NCBI GenBank assembly: GCA_011033025.1 | Contig: WFMF01000376.1 | Location: 1-64,000, forward strand | Length of the DNA: 64,000 bases | From: Beroe forskalii | Taxonomy: Eukaryota > Ctenophora > Nuda > Beroida > Beroidae | Reading direction: 5' to 3' | Part shown: positions 12,160 to 23,486 of the stretch, piece after piece | How the letters are laid out: every line of letters begins with the position of its first letter | Numbering within the stretch: the first letter of the stretch is position 1 | Position numbers and translations under genes: made by a program | Notes under the pieces: model-generated | Told to the model about the DNA's origin: nothing | What the model saw: only the letters and a program-made list of their open reading frames with translations | Database searches by the model: none

Positions 12160-12822
12160 AATTAAGTAATTACCAGATTTTTTAGCAAAACGGCTGTAAA
12201 AAGCGGGCGAGACCAATTTTTGCTTAAATATGCGATTTGGAGTCTAGATACGGGCTTCTATTGATTTCTCGCATCGAAAAACATAGGCTCAGACTATAAT
12301 CATGGTATGGTACGGTCTTATCAAGATTTCAAGATTTTGGCCAGAACGGCCATGACAAAGCTGGGCGTGGTCAGTAGTGGCCAAAATATGCGAGCTGGCG
12401 CTTAGATAGTGGCTTTAATCGATTTCTCGTATCAAAAACGTAGGTTTAGAGTATAATCATGATATGGTATGGACTTCTCAAAATTTTGAGATTTTTAGTC
12501 AAAATGGCCATGACAAAAACTGGGCGTGGCCAATTATGGCCAAAATATGCGATTTGAATCCTAGATTATGGTTGCAATGGATTTCTCGTATCAAAAAACC
12601 TAGGTTTAGAGTATAATCATGCCTTAGTTGCCATTCAACTAAATTCTAATGATTTTCCTCAAAAATTCCCACGGTCAAAAAAGGGCGTGGTCACCCTGGG
12701 TTTTCCGCAACTCCAAAAATTGAATAAATTTTTTTGGTGACTCTAGACACCTATTGGAGTCGATTGGAGCATCAAAACCTTAAGAACGAATTTTTTCACA
12801 GAGGACCCCGGCATTTGATGAT

Positions 12823-12917
12823 AGTTCCCTTACTGTATTTGTTACAATAACATGTAACGTAATCATTCTGGAACCCCCTCCTCTCCCCCTTGGTGATAAC
12901 GTAATATGTGAACAATC
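12823..12917. mobile_element. Partial MITE of the AGGGATCGTTCAC family
   Basis: Shares GTTACAATAACATGTAACG, AATCATTC, the C-rich run and GTAATATGTGAACAATC with copies A and B, but lacks the left end. It occupies the junction between the foldback element and the resumed ePHD intron homology at about 12,928. Confidence 0.5.
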
Positions 12918-13181
12918 TCTTACAAAATTTCGACAACCTCTGTCGAAAATGGTGGAAGCAGTTGTTTACTTGCCTGTGTCCCCTTCCCCTTGGCTCACCC
13001 CTGGGTTCAATAGATTTTACAGTTCAAATTTTATTCTAACTTTAATTCTAATTTCAAACTTTCGTGTCCTAATAAGCCTAGGTACTTAATAAAAAGAATG
13101 ATGTCTTGATTTAGGATCATAGTTGATAATAGAAAATAGTGCAATAACCTCATGCAAAGAAAGTAAGATTGTTAGGTTTAC

Positions 13182-14777
13182 CTTGTGAACTGAGGCAATT
13201 GACGATCCGGAAACATTTGAGAACTGAGGATATGAAATAAATCCTGAACCAGTATTTCTCTTGTGAAGAAATGAACTACTTGAAGTCTTTTGAGGTGAAT
13301 TTGTTTTGTAATCAACTTGCACAGATGAATCACGCTTATTCATTTGCTTATAAGCATTTAAGGCAGAAGTCCGTTCTTGTGGCCTTTTCTCAAATTTGAT
13401 ATTTTCTGCTCTGGTTGAGGAAGAGTGTACATCAGTGGTCCTGTGATTAGAAGCTGCTGATGCATGAGATTCCTTTTTTATACAAATAGACCGATTATGT
13501 GAATCACTATCATTGCTAGATTGTTGAGATTCTAAGGGGTCTAAATTATCCTGACCATCAGTTTCAAATGCAGATGAGATAGCATCAATGTCTTCAGAAA
13601 CCTTGAATTTCAAACAATTATCTGAATCAAGGAAATTAACATCAAAATTGATATTAACTGATCCCTCTTTGGCAATCAAATTCTTTATTGAATCAGGCAT
13701 AGACAATGTTACTTCACCTTTGGTATTCAAAGATATACCAATATCTCTCAGGGAAAATGTACACAGGGCATCTTGTTGCTTACGAGAGTTATGTTTCCTT
13801 TGGAACTCCTCTAGCTTCTGTAACTTAAGCTTTTCAGAATCTAAATCAGACATTGTGGCTTCATGATCATTATTTGAGTGAGTTCTTTCACTTTTGATTC
13901 TCTTGTGTTCATTGATAATAATAGCTGTTTCTTTTGCATTTTTCATTATTGATTCATCTGATAGCTTTGATGGAAGTTTACGCTTCCTTTGGGGTCTTTC
14001 AGGAGTTGAGGAAATATTCGATTTTGATGCCAGCAGTTCTTCAGACATTGATTCATCAATAACTTTGCCACTTTCTTGGATTATGCCAGTGATTCCATGA
14101 TTATCATTTGTGATTGAATCTATCTTTGATGAACTATCAGTAGAAACATTTTCGATGTTTGTTTTGGCATCAATCTTTAAAGTACCTTCTGTAGCAGATG
14201 GACAAGCATTAGATTTTATCAGCTCATTAGATACATCGTTGCCTATCTGAAAATTTTCACCCAGGGGGTTGTTTTCTTTTAAAAATCCAGCAGTAGTGGC
14301 TTGATCATCTGATATTGAGTCACTTTGACCTATATCTGGCTGATGTATATTATGAAGCAATTTTACAGTAACAGATGCATCAGGTTGAGCTTCACCTATT
14401 TCATTTGTTGGTCTGTGGCTAGTCCTTATCTCAGGCACTTCTTTATTTTCATTAACAAGCTGACTTGAACCATGATCAGAACAGTTAGACTTCAAAACAC
14501 AATCATTCTCTCCACTTACACCTGATAACCCAGCTTGTTCATTAGTGGATGCATTCCTGCCATGAAATAATTTCTGGTTACAAGGTGTGTTCAATTCATT
14601 TGTGTCACAACATAATGACCATGCTTCTGATAAGATATTGCTACTCTTATCTGTGCCCTGAGAAAAATGAGGAACATCCAACATTTCTTGTTGGCTTTCT
14701 TGATCAGAGACTTTGTCATCATGTTCCTTTTCACCATCATCATTGCCCAGAAATTTAAGCATTTCATTTGACTCCAT
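13182..14777 (-). CDS. Exon 1 of left ePHD gene copy (N-terminal disordered nuclear region)
   Basis: Open reading frame of 532 codons from an ATG at 14777 to a GTAAAC donor just below 13182. The frame would read on into the intron to a stop at 13086. The protein is Ser/Asn/Asp/Glu/Lys-rich, low in hydrophobics and probably disordered. A basic cluster near residues 258-268 (RPQRKRKLPSK) looks like a nuclear localisation signal. It differs from the right-arm copy at about 25 residues, with no frameshift or early stop. No fold is recognised in this exon; the family assignment comes from the downstream zinc-finger exons. Confidence 0.75.
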
Positions 14778-15059
14778 TCACCTCAAAGGCAGGTGATTAA
14801 CTGGTTAATAAAGTACCCACTTTGAGTAACCTTTTAAAAGATACTCTGAGTACTCATGAGTACCAGGAGAATATTTTTGTTTTACTAGGAAATTATTAAA
14901 AAATTGAATTTTGCAAAAAATTTTTATCGATCACAAGGTCTATAATCATGCTTCAATTTCAATGTGGACACATTCCAGAGGCCATAAATCAAAAATAAAA
15001 ACTACTAGGGGCATGATCATTTTTAAAAACCATAGAATGGTGGATATGCCTGCCATGAG

Positions 15060-15812
15060 CTAGTTCTTTTTATTGAATTTTAAGCTGTGTTACAGCAATC
15101 AAAAACTGAGGTGGAGTATGTCCCCAAGTTCCCCACTAATTCTGGGCCTAGTACATACACAAATAATCATTATTTCAATTAAACAAAATTTCAATTAAAC
15201 AAAATTGCAACACTTTACAACAGTGCAGACCAGCATTATATTTATCACAATTGATTTAATTCCAATGCAAATTGAATTTAAATTGCTGATGAAAAACTTG
15301 CAAATTACTGCATTGATTAAAAGAACCAAATCAACTTACTTCATATACACACAACTTTTTAAAATAGATAAAAAAAATAAGATATACAGGTACCTATGTA
15401 AGCAAATAAATAAATATTTGCTAGCTAAACATTGCTATTCATTGATTAAGAAATCAGATCAAATTAAAGTTAAAAACTATAGCTAGTTATAATAAGTTTA
15501 GTTTAGTTTAGTTTAAGAGTTATGGTATTTAACCATCACTGCTCACAATATATCAAACATGTTTGCTTACATTCTTTACACACCTTTGGACGCAGGTGCC
15601 CATTTAATATCATTAAAAAACACATTCAGGAAAACTGCAACTAGAATTGAATAAATAACAACATAAATAACATGTACTTTAATGATAAAGTACATGTGAA
15701 TAATTTATTAGAAAATAAATAGACTAAAAATGCCCCATTTGGCAGCAAATTACTAGATTGAAACAACAAAATAAAAGTTTAAAAACTAACTGTAATTAAA
15801 AAACCTCTATGA
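15060..15812. other. AT-rich flank outside the left arm
   Basis: Arm homology ends near 15,055. A short (TTTAG)n run at about 15,495-15,518 may be the 3' tail of the LINE on the minus strand. Otherwise AT-rich, with no gene visible. Confidence 0.4.
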
Positions 15813-15813
15813 C

Positions 15814-16848
15814 CTATGCTGAATAAATGTTTATTCCCTTTTTCTTTGCCACAAATGGATTATTACTCAGATACTGGTTGAACTTTTTCTTGTTATGTAA
15901 ATAGGTATCACCCTCTATTTTCTCAAGAACAACTGTAGATATGTACCAAAAGTTATTAGGTGAAAATACTTGTGCATTAGTCTTGTAGTGTTCTAATAAA
16001 GCTTTAAATGTGTCAACACTCGAGGCCTCTCTAACAAATTTAGGCAAATCATTCCAATGAGGCTTAATTCTTTCTGCAATAAAACTCCCATCAATTCTAC
16101 TAACCTCTTTAGACAGATTTTTACAAGATTTTCTATAAGTAAGTAAATTTCTTCTGCTCCTGCCTAATTTAAATAAGTCCTGGCCATAGCTTACTTTATC
16201 ATTCAGGATCTTAAAAGTCTCAATAAGATCACCCCTAATTCTTCTTTCAGCTAGTGTAGTAAGTTGTAGCCTGTCCAACCGCTCACTGTAGGGAAGTGTA
16301 CCTATGCCATTGATCAGTCTGGTGAAACGACGCTGGACTCCTTCCAGCTCAAGAATGGTACCCCAGTTCCCATGGTGAGCAGCAGGACTCCAAAGTTGAA
16401 CACAGTACTCAAGCTTTGGACATACAAGAGCTTTGTAAATATTCAGCATAACTTCAACATCTTTAGCTATAATATTTCTAATTATCCATGCTATAGTCCT
16501 ATTTGCATCTTTTACACATTTTGCAATATTTGAATCCCATTTCAAATTTTCATCCATAAGAACACCTAAGTCTTTTTCTGAACATGTCTGTTTAAGAGCT
16601 CCATCATCTAAAAAGTATTCATTCCTTGGATTGTCATTCAAATCTATATGCATCACCTTACATTTATCTAGATTAAATTTCAAAAGCCAAGTTTCCTCCC
16701 AAATTTCTAGTGATCTCAAGTCAACAGAATTTTCATCATAATTAGTAGCATTTACAATCATCTTTAGATCATCTGCAAAGATTTTAGAAACATTTTTCAT
16801 TCCATCTGGTAAATCATTAATGTAAAGGACAAATAATAAAGGTCCCAA
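15814..16848 (-). CDS. LINE reverse transcriptase, C-terminal half
   Basis: 344 codons from the LGPLLF motif to the stop. FADD at about residues 24-27 is the metal-binding centre. The motifs KCKVMHI, KDLGVLMDENLKW, YKALVCPKLEYCVQLWSP and LERLDRLQL-type helices are standard for the CR1/L2/Jockey group. It is a fragment of the split element, not an independent host gene. Confidence 0.8.
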   Translation of the reverse strand: MGPLLFVLYINDLPDGMKNVSKIFADDLKMIVNATNYDENSVDLRSLEIWEETWLLKFNLDKCKVMHIDLNDNPRNEYFLDDGALKQTCSEKDLGVLMDENLKWDSNIAKCVKDANRTIAWIIRNIIAKDVEVMLNIYKALVCPKLEYCVQLWSPAAHHGNWGTILELEGVQRRFTRLINGIGTLPYSERLDRLQLTTLAERRIRGDLIETFKILNDKVSYGQDLFKLGRSRRNLLTYRKSCKNLSKEVSRIDGSFIAERIKPHWNDLPKFVREASSVDTFKALLEHYKTNAQVFSPNNFWYISTVVLEKIEGDTYLHNKKKFNQYLSNNPFVAKKKGINIYSA

Positions 16849-16886
16849 GACTGATCCGTGAGGGACACCTGACTTAACATCCTTAA

Positions 16887-19453
16887 GGGGGCCGGGGGGG
16901 GTCTGAGGTCGATTTTCGGTTTTTTGTTGTTTCTGATAGAGCTGAACGCCAGCTACCAGTAGGTTTTTACCGCATCAAAAAATATTGTTCCTAGCCAAAG
17001 TTATAAATTTTTCAAATCGTGATTTCGCCTGTAATTACAGCAGTCATAACTTACGACGCGATTTGCCGAAAATAAACTTTAAAATCTATCTCCTCCTACA
17101 GTTTTTGAGGAAAACCCTTGAAACTTGGTAGTTATGTTCTAGGGCATAAAACAAAACTTTCATGCGAGCCGATTTTTGATTTAGGCCTCAGAAGTGAAAA
17201 TATGAATTTTTGAAATTCGAAAATCGTCATTTTTGACCATTTTTAATTAATGGCCTGAGCATCAAAATTAGCGAACACAATTAGTAATTACTTCCATCAC
17301 GTGCACGAGGTGGCTAGAAAACATTTACATAGAGCACGATAATTTGTTTCTCTGATAAAAAGATTACATTAATCTGAACTTCTGAACGAGCAAAAATGAA
17401 ATTTTCAAAAGCCAAAAACGCGAACGGGCTTTAAATATTAATAACATTTAGTCTAAAGTGACAGTAAATTATTTAGGATTCCTCTGCTACCCGTGAGGGC
17501 TCCGGGCGGTGCGATTCCGTCAGTATCGCATATGGTACCCCCGGTGCTCATAGAAGCTGCTAAGGCAAATGAGCTTCCTTTCAGCAGCCATTGTGCGATA
17601 GGGGCGGGATGCCGCTACTTCCCGGGTGTCATCACGAGCTAGCGACGAACCCCAACTACACAGTTTTATACAAATCTCTTGAATTGAAAGCGAAGATGAA
17701 GTCGTCACTCGACACACATACTGAGTTAACAATGTCACCATGAAGATAAATCTCTCATACCGCGGATCAAGGCCTGTAACATTTTAGGTTTCAACTTAAT
17801 TACATAATCAAGCATCTAATCTATCAATTTATGAAGGAAAATAGCGAGAAAAGCGATACGCCTATTTTAAATGATTTTAAATTATACTAACTATTATACT
17901 AAAAATACCAACCATTACTAAAAATACTAATTCTATTAACTATTTCTAAAATGAATACTGTTAAAACTAAAACGCATGCTTTAGAGGATAACTGAAATAT
18001 ATAAAATAAAATGCGTGTTTTTATACTTAAGATTTATGCGTATTTGAGTATTTGAATTAAAAATGCGCGACGTTTGGACGACAAAAACGCCGTATGTTTT
18101 AAACTTTATATTTTAACTCTATTTTAGTCACGTATTTGAATTTATTTTATTTAAAAATTATTTGAAAATTATTTTATTCAAAAATGCGTACGTTTAGAGT
18201 TGGAAGACTTAAATGCGTGTTTAGAACTATAGTTGTATATCAATAAAAATTGAATTATTACGAGTATAGTATTCTATATTTTATCATTTTGAATTTAAGA
18301 TTTATATCATTTAGATTATAAAACGCCTGCTAAAATAAAAAATAAGGGCGCATCTAAATACAAGACTGCATTAGCATTTTTCAAAGATTGAGTTTCAAAT
18401 TTATTTTTTAATGGTGTTAATTTGCATTTTTCAAACGTATTAGTGACGTAAGGTGCACGGATTTCGATCATGGTCTCGGATACACGTGGTTAGCGGGATC
18501 CGTTCTGCCTGGGCCGCGGCAATGCGACCGCATTTACGGCGCGGGCGGAACGGGTCGCTGCTGTGCACGGGTGCCCGCACAGCTGCCAAAACAAAATTAA
18601 CATTGTGCGTGCGCGCTTGTCTATATGCAAAAAGGTGCATTATACGGAAAATTCTGATCAGCCTGATCCAGTCCTTCTTTTAGTTTGATAACTATTTAAT
18701 TTAAATTTAATTAATTTTAAAAATACAAGTTCGATGTTTTGGCTATTTTGATTTAATCTTATTTTGAACTTAAATCAAAGCTCAAAATGTAAAGTTATAA
18801 AATTTTTGAGTAGTGTTACCCTGTTGTCTCGGCCTTTCGGGCGCGGGTGTCTTCGCTGCGCGCCTAGGTTGGTGTTTCTTTTCGGGTGCGTTGCATTGCT
18901 GCGCCAAAGTGCCTGCAGGATGTCAGCGCACCGCTGGAGGGCATCATCATCACAAAGGGCGTGGTGCACTGCGCCTGGGAGGTCGGCACACCTGGGCCAT
19001 GTTTAAAATGGGTGATTTATTGGGATAAGGAAAGGAATTGATTTGATTTGATTTTTATTATGTATTGAAAATGTTGATAAAAAATAAATTTTGTTTCCCT
19101 AAAATTTTGTTTCCCTTGGGACAGGAGCCAACTTTGAAAATTCATATTTTCACTTCTGAGGCCTAAATCAAAAATCGGCTCGCATGAAAGTTTTGTTTTA
19201 TGCCCTAGAACATAACTACCAAGTTTCAAGGGTTTTCCTCAAAACTGTAGGAGGAGATAGATTTAAAGTTAATTTTTCGCAAATCGCCGTAAGTTTGGCG
19301 CTGCACTGTAATTACAGGCGAAATCGCGATTTGAAAAATTTATAACTTCGGCTAGGAACAATATTTTTGATGTAAAACCTACTGGTAGCTGGCTCAGCTC
19401 TACTGAAACAACAAAAACCGAAAATCGACTCAGACCCCCCCCCCGGCCCCCCT
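16887..19453. mobile_element. TTAA-flanked nonautonomous transposon (piggyBac or Kolobok type)
   Basis: Bounded by TTAA at 16883-16886 and 19454-19457. The ends are GGGGGCCGGGGGGGGTCTGA and its complement, continuing as inverted repeats of about 330 bp (to about 17,215 and from about 19,125). Precise removal leaving one TTAA gives GEKSDVKDVKSGVPHGS in the host RT, the expected spacing; removing 8 bp instead would lose three residues. The interior has no transposase and includes a GC-rich block at 18,430-19,010. Remnants of the same end are at 30,375-30,470 and 33,575-33,716. Confidence 0.75.
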
Positions 19454-19949
19454 TTAACATCAGATTTCTCACCTCTCACAACAGCTCTCATTTTTCTATT
19501 TGATAAGAAATCCTGAATTATTGCCAATGTTTTACCACTAATACCAAGCTTTTCTAACTTTAAAAGAAGTCTGTTGTGAGGCACAGTATCGAAAGCTTTC
19601 ATAAAGTCTAGATAAAACACATCAACAGGTGAACCTTCTTCAAGAATACTTATAATGCTATCGACTGTGTCTAATAAGTTTGACAAACAAGACTTTCGGG
19701 GAACAAAACCATGCTGATGATCAGTTATATTACTCTCAACAAACTCAAGGATATGACGTTTAACAAATTTCTCATAAACTTTGCATAATATACAGGTAAG
19801 AGAAACAGGCCTGTAGTTGTAAGGGTTATTCCTAGAGTCTTTTTTATATAGAGCTGTCACATGTGCTCAGATATTGATCAATATGTTACTAATAACAACT
19901 TAAAAATGCAGTTAGGCATTTCTCATCATAAAGTTATTAAAACTGCCAT

Positions 19950-20300
19950 AAAACTGGTATATCTGATAGAGCATAGAGCATAGGGCTATTTAGTGATCTA
20001 AAATCAAGTCTAATTTCACTTGAAATTTTGGGTCAGTCTCCCATATAGACGGGAGCCTTCATTAGCTATGACAATGACATCACTCAGAAAAAATAATTAT
20101 GCACATCTAGCCATAATGCACATCTAGCCATAAAAGTGGTATATCTGATAGAGCATAGAGCATAGGGCTATTTAGTGATCTAAAATCAAGTCTAATTTCA
20201 CTTGAAATTTTGGGTCAGTCTCCCATATAGACGGGAGCCTTCATTATCTATGACAATGACATCACTCAGAAAAATACTATGCAATATCTAGCTATAGCAC
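19950..20300 (+). repeat. Tandem pair of about 182-bp repeat units
   Basis: Two near-identical copies, each with GGTATATCTGATAGAGCAT, AAATTTTGGGTCAGTCTCCC and ATAGACGGGAGCCTTCATTA. One copy in reverse orientation lies at 49,540-49,690. No coding signal. Confidence 0.75.
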
Positions 20301-20329
20301 TTTAAAGGTCAGGGGTTAGTACTCTGTTA

Positions 20330-20850
20330 GCAAAGCCCATAGCATATAGTGCGCGGCGCTTCGGAAGCGCGCCGCGCAACGCAGACAGGGATATACGTGT
20401 TTAGCAAGTAAGCCAGGGCCGGCCAGCATAGGTGTGTGTACGCGCCGCGCCTCGCGTTCCTGAGGAATTGAGGAAGCGCGCGTTGTCCTACATTGTGGGA
20501 TCGGAACCTACTCTGCGCGCGCAAGCGGGCGTGTGCAGTGTGACTTGGTTGGATGAAGAAAAGGGACGAAGGAAAGGCGCGCGCGCGCGAACAAACAGGG
20601 ACACCTAGAATGTGGCAAAATATACGTGTTTAGCAATCTTAGAGAATGGCTTAAAATGCGCCAATAGAAATAATTATTAATTGCATTGCACGAGGAGAAG
20701 CCGAGTGCAAAAATTTTTTAAATTTTACTACTTTACTAGTGCCATTACCATTTACCTTCACCTAACCAGGTGCTAATGCCTATCGCATCGGCGGAGTGAA
20801 ACGACGGCGCGTGCCGCGCGCAAAAGAGGGCTCTGGTTAGAGTAACCATT
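20330..20850 (+). repeat. GC-rich dispersed repeat block, copy 1
   Basis: Rich in GCGCGCCGCGC, with the landmark GGGATATACGTGTTTAGCAA, then GCATTGCACGAGGAG and CCATTACCATTTACCTTCAC. The landmarks recur in inverted order at 48,230-48,700 and in part at 36,590-36,660. Base composition is far above the surroundings. The short frames in it are not convincing genes. Confidence 0.6.
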
Positions 20851-21109
20851 TACCATGCTTCCAGTGTATAAGCCAATTAAGCCAATTGCAATGTGAGGAC
20901 TCTTAAACCCATATAGGCGCATCATGATCATACGAGTGGTAGGCAACGTCTGGCAACGCAATAAGTTATTTTCTTTTATCACATCACAGTATAAAAATAA
21001 ATCAGATTTTCATTGATCAATTGGAATTCGAATTATCAAGCTTGGGTTATGGAGGGATGAGCCCTCCAAATCAATACACCTATGTTCTGCTTTCAATCAC
21101 CTCAGCTAT

Positions 21110-22210
21110 CTGTTCAACATGAGACTGAATCCATTTTCCTGGGAGATCCCCTTTGATGCTGGGAAAGACTCCTTGATCCTGGGAATGACTCCATCCAAGG
21201 ATACGCCCCTTCATCCTAGGACTGATTCCTTGTTCCTTTGATTCTTGCCTGGGATAGCCTCCTTGATACACTAATCTATACTGGGATGCACATCTTGATA
21301 CTGGAAAAGAATCCTTGAACGGTTAAGACTCCTGTATCTTGGAATAGACTCTTATTCCAGGCTCCACTTCTTCATCACAGGGTACATTCCTTAATCCCAG
21401 GACTGGATCCTGGGAAACATAGTCCTTGATCCTGAGAGATTATCCTTGATCCTGAGAAAGTATCCTAGATGCTGAGAGAGTCTCCTTGAGCCTGAGAGAG
21501 TCTCCTAGATGCTGAGAGAGTCTCCCTGATCCTGAGAGAGTCTCCTTGATCTTGGGGTGTCTCTTTGATCCTGAGAGAGCCTCCTTGATCCTGGGAGAGT
21601 CTCCTGGATCCTTGGAGAGTCTTCTTGATCCTGGGAGAGTCTTCTTGATCCTGAGAGAATGGCCTTGATCTTGGGAGAGTCTCCTGGATCCTGAGGGAGC
21701 CTCCTTTTATATCCTGAGAGTGAGATAGTCTCCTTGATGCTGAGAGTCTCCTAGATGCTAAGAGAGTCTCCTTAATCCTAGGGAAGACTCAAGGATCCTG
21801 CTGAGAAAGTTTCCCTGATTTAAGTGAATACTCAAGGATCCTGAGAGAGTCTCCTTGATCCTGAGAGAGTCTCCTTGATCCTGAGAGAGTCTCCTTGATC
21901 CTGAGAGAGTCTCCTTGATCCTGAGAGAGTCTCTTTGATGCTGTTAGAGTCTCCTTGGTCCTGAGAGAGTCTCCTTGGTCCTGAGAGAGTCTCCCTGATC
22001 CTAGGGAAGAATCTATGATCATTAGGGAGTCTCCTTGATCATGATTCATGGAAAAGACTCCATGATTCTGGGAGTGACTCCTTGATCCTGGGATACACTC
22101 ATCTAGCCTGGAATGTGCTCTTTCATCCCAGGCTGCACTCTATGACTGACTCCTTGGACCTTGATCCTTGAAAATAGTGCTGGATTCTGGGCCTTGGATA
22201 CCTATACTCC
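21110..22210 (+). repeat. Minisatellite of about 20-21 bp (CTTGATCCTGAGAGAGTCTC)
   Basis: Best ordered at 21,440-21,990, where units are nearly identical. The edges are diverged (TGGGAATGACTCC, GGGATACACTC). The minus-strand frame at 21,789-22,049 (repeated LSQDQGDSL) is a shadow of the repeat. Confidence 0.85.
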
Positions 22211-22589
22211 TCTATCCACAGAGCTACTTCCAAAAAGGTGCTGTTTTGTGTATAGAAGAATCACACCTAGATAGGAATCATATAACAATGATCTTTTATT
22301 AAATCATGAAGCATTCAAGGTCACCAAGTCTCCCTACTTTAAAACAATTTTTTATATTCAGGTTGCTAGTCCACTCTGTCATCTGATTCTACCTATTCCA
22401 TTCATATTAAACTACACACTTCTTCGAAAAGACAATTGATGCCTCCCTTCCTGGACATATATCAGTAATCAGATGTGGAACCTTAACCCTTGTCCCTTGA
22501 GCTCAGTGGTACTTCACAAGACTCTCCTGACTCCCATGCCCACCCTCTCAGCAGAAGGTAAGCACCTACTTTGAATTTGCTTGTATTGC

Positions 22590-23235
22590 AGAATGCACTG
22601 TATTTGTATAAACTTATTCCCCCTCTCATCAGAATGCAATGTGTTTGTATAATCTGATTCCCCCTCTCATTAGAATGCACTGTGTTTGTATCATCTTATT
22701 TCCCCTATCATCCCCCCTTAGATTTTCTCAAAAATTTGAATGTAGAGAGGAAGTTATAAGATTAAGTTCAGTTAGACAGACATTTTCCTGAAATTCACCT
22801 TTTTTAGAGATAAGACAAATACTCAAATATTGGCAAACCAGGTCTTTGAGTCACACAGGCACACTACCCTTGAGTTGAGCCACCATTCCATCCAGAAGAG
22901 AGTCTTTGACTAGTGTTAGAACTCGAAGAGACTTCGGGTGATAGTAATTCTTCTTCAATAGTGTACTTCTAGCTATGTGGTCCCGGGCTTATTACCTCCA
23001 TTCTGGTGTTATGAAATGGAGTCACGACCGGCTTAGGCGGAGTTAAACGTCGTGGCCCCCACTAACTCGAAAAAGTGTGTAATGGCATGCTCTCATAAGA
23101 CTGTAGGTACTGTGTAAGTATCGTCTAATTCCCCCTCTCATCAGAATGCACTACATTCGTCTTATTCCCCCTCTCATCAGAATGCACTGTGTTTGTTTAA
23201 TCTGATTCCCCCTCTCATTAGAATGCACTGTGTTA
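22590..23235 (+). repeat. Interrupted 45-bp-type repeat (CCCCCTCTCATCAGAATGCA)
   Basis: Three units near 22,600-22,715 and three near 23,125-23,235 share ATTCCCCCTCTCAT, AGAATGCACTGTGTTTGTAT and a variable link. The 400 bp between them show no gene. Confidence 0.65.
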
Positions 23236-23486
23236 GTAAAAAGTTTTGACAAATTCATTGCTACATATTTGAGTATTTAAGCTGGCTGTTTATATTCGCA
23301 TACCCGATATCATTTGCAAAAAGCCTTTTGTCGATACATAACCATACTTTTATGAATCAATCAATTAAATTGAGAACCTTATACATAATTTGTTGCACAA
23401 TACTCCATTCAAAAGTACTTCATGAATACAAATTGTTTGGTACAAGATTTTGTTTAAAGGTTCCGCTGAAATGAGGGCTACTTGAG

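Larger units (their letters stand above)
9626..12801. mobile_element. 3.2-kb foldback transposon with minisatellite core, in ePHD exon 2
   Basis: The termini are inverted: CTGTGAAAAAATTCG at 9626 and its exact complement ending at 12801. The arms (about 9,626-10,330 and 12,175-12,801) are each built of about 160-bp subrepeats marked by GATTATACTCTAAACCTA and GGCCACGCCCAGTTTTTG. The core (about 10,400-11,540) is a degenerate minisatellite of about 17 bp (CTTGACAGCACTCTACC). A MITE sits inside the right arm at 11,994-12,159. No transposase frame is seen. The structure resembles Drosophila FB elements in plan, not in sequence. It is absent from the right arm. Confidence 0.75.
1..14777 (-). pseudogene. 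TCF20/RAI1-like ePHD gene, left-arm copy, partial and disrupted
   Basis: This is the inverted paralogue of the gene at 52,157-63,636. Reading on the minus strand, exon 1 is 14777-13182 (532 codons, same length as the right copy), exon 2 remnant 9610-9510, exon 3 907-803, exon 4 467-324 and the start of exon 5 27-1, where the window ends. Exons 3 and 4 keep open frames, GT donors and the zinc ligands. Exon 2 is broken: its first 43 bases and its splice acceptor, present in the other arm, are replaced by a foldback transposon and a MITE remnant (9,611-12,927). A transposon-derived AG next to the remnant is not in phase with exon 1. Intron 2 also carries the 5.9-kb insertion at 1,350-7,261. I call it a probable pseudogene, but transcription or a start inside exon 2 cannot be excluded. 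An assembly of two haplotypes is another possible explanation. Confidence 0.7.
15814..19862 (-). mobile_element. CR1/L2-like LINE reverse transcriptase, 5'-truncated, split by a TTAA element
   Basis: Minus strand. Part one (19860-19458) reads TALYKKDSRNNPYNYRPVSL, then GFVPRKSC, YLDFMKAFDTVPH and the start of the next RT motif. Part two (16882-15814) resumes with SGVPHGSVLGPLLF, has the catalytic FADD (KIFADDLKMIV), and continues through the thumb and C-terminal region ending GINIYSA-stop. The parts are separated by the insertion 16,887-19,453. Removing it with one TTAA restores an uninterrupted RT frame. The 5' part of the polymerase, the endonuclease and ORF1 are missing. The clade is inferred from motif style. 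The frame is unusually intact for a truncated copy, which suggests a recent insertion. Confidence 0.8.

Noticed and set aside
13588-14100. Plus-strand frames MSSETLNFKQL and MILLCSLIII
   Set aside because: Antisense of exon 1; they recur on the opposite strand of the other arm because the exon is duplicated.
18440-19028. GC-rich frames inside the TTAA element as captured host gene
   Set aside because: Short, overlapping on both strands, no domain recognised.
21440-21990. CRISPR array
   Set aside because: Direct 20-21-bp repeats without unique spacers, in a genome with animal introns; this is a minisatellite.
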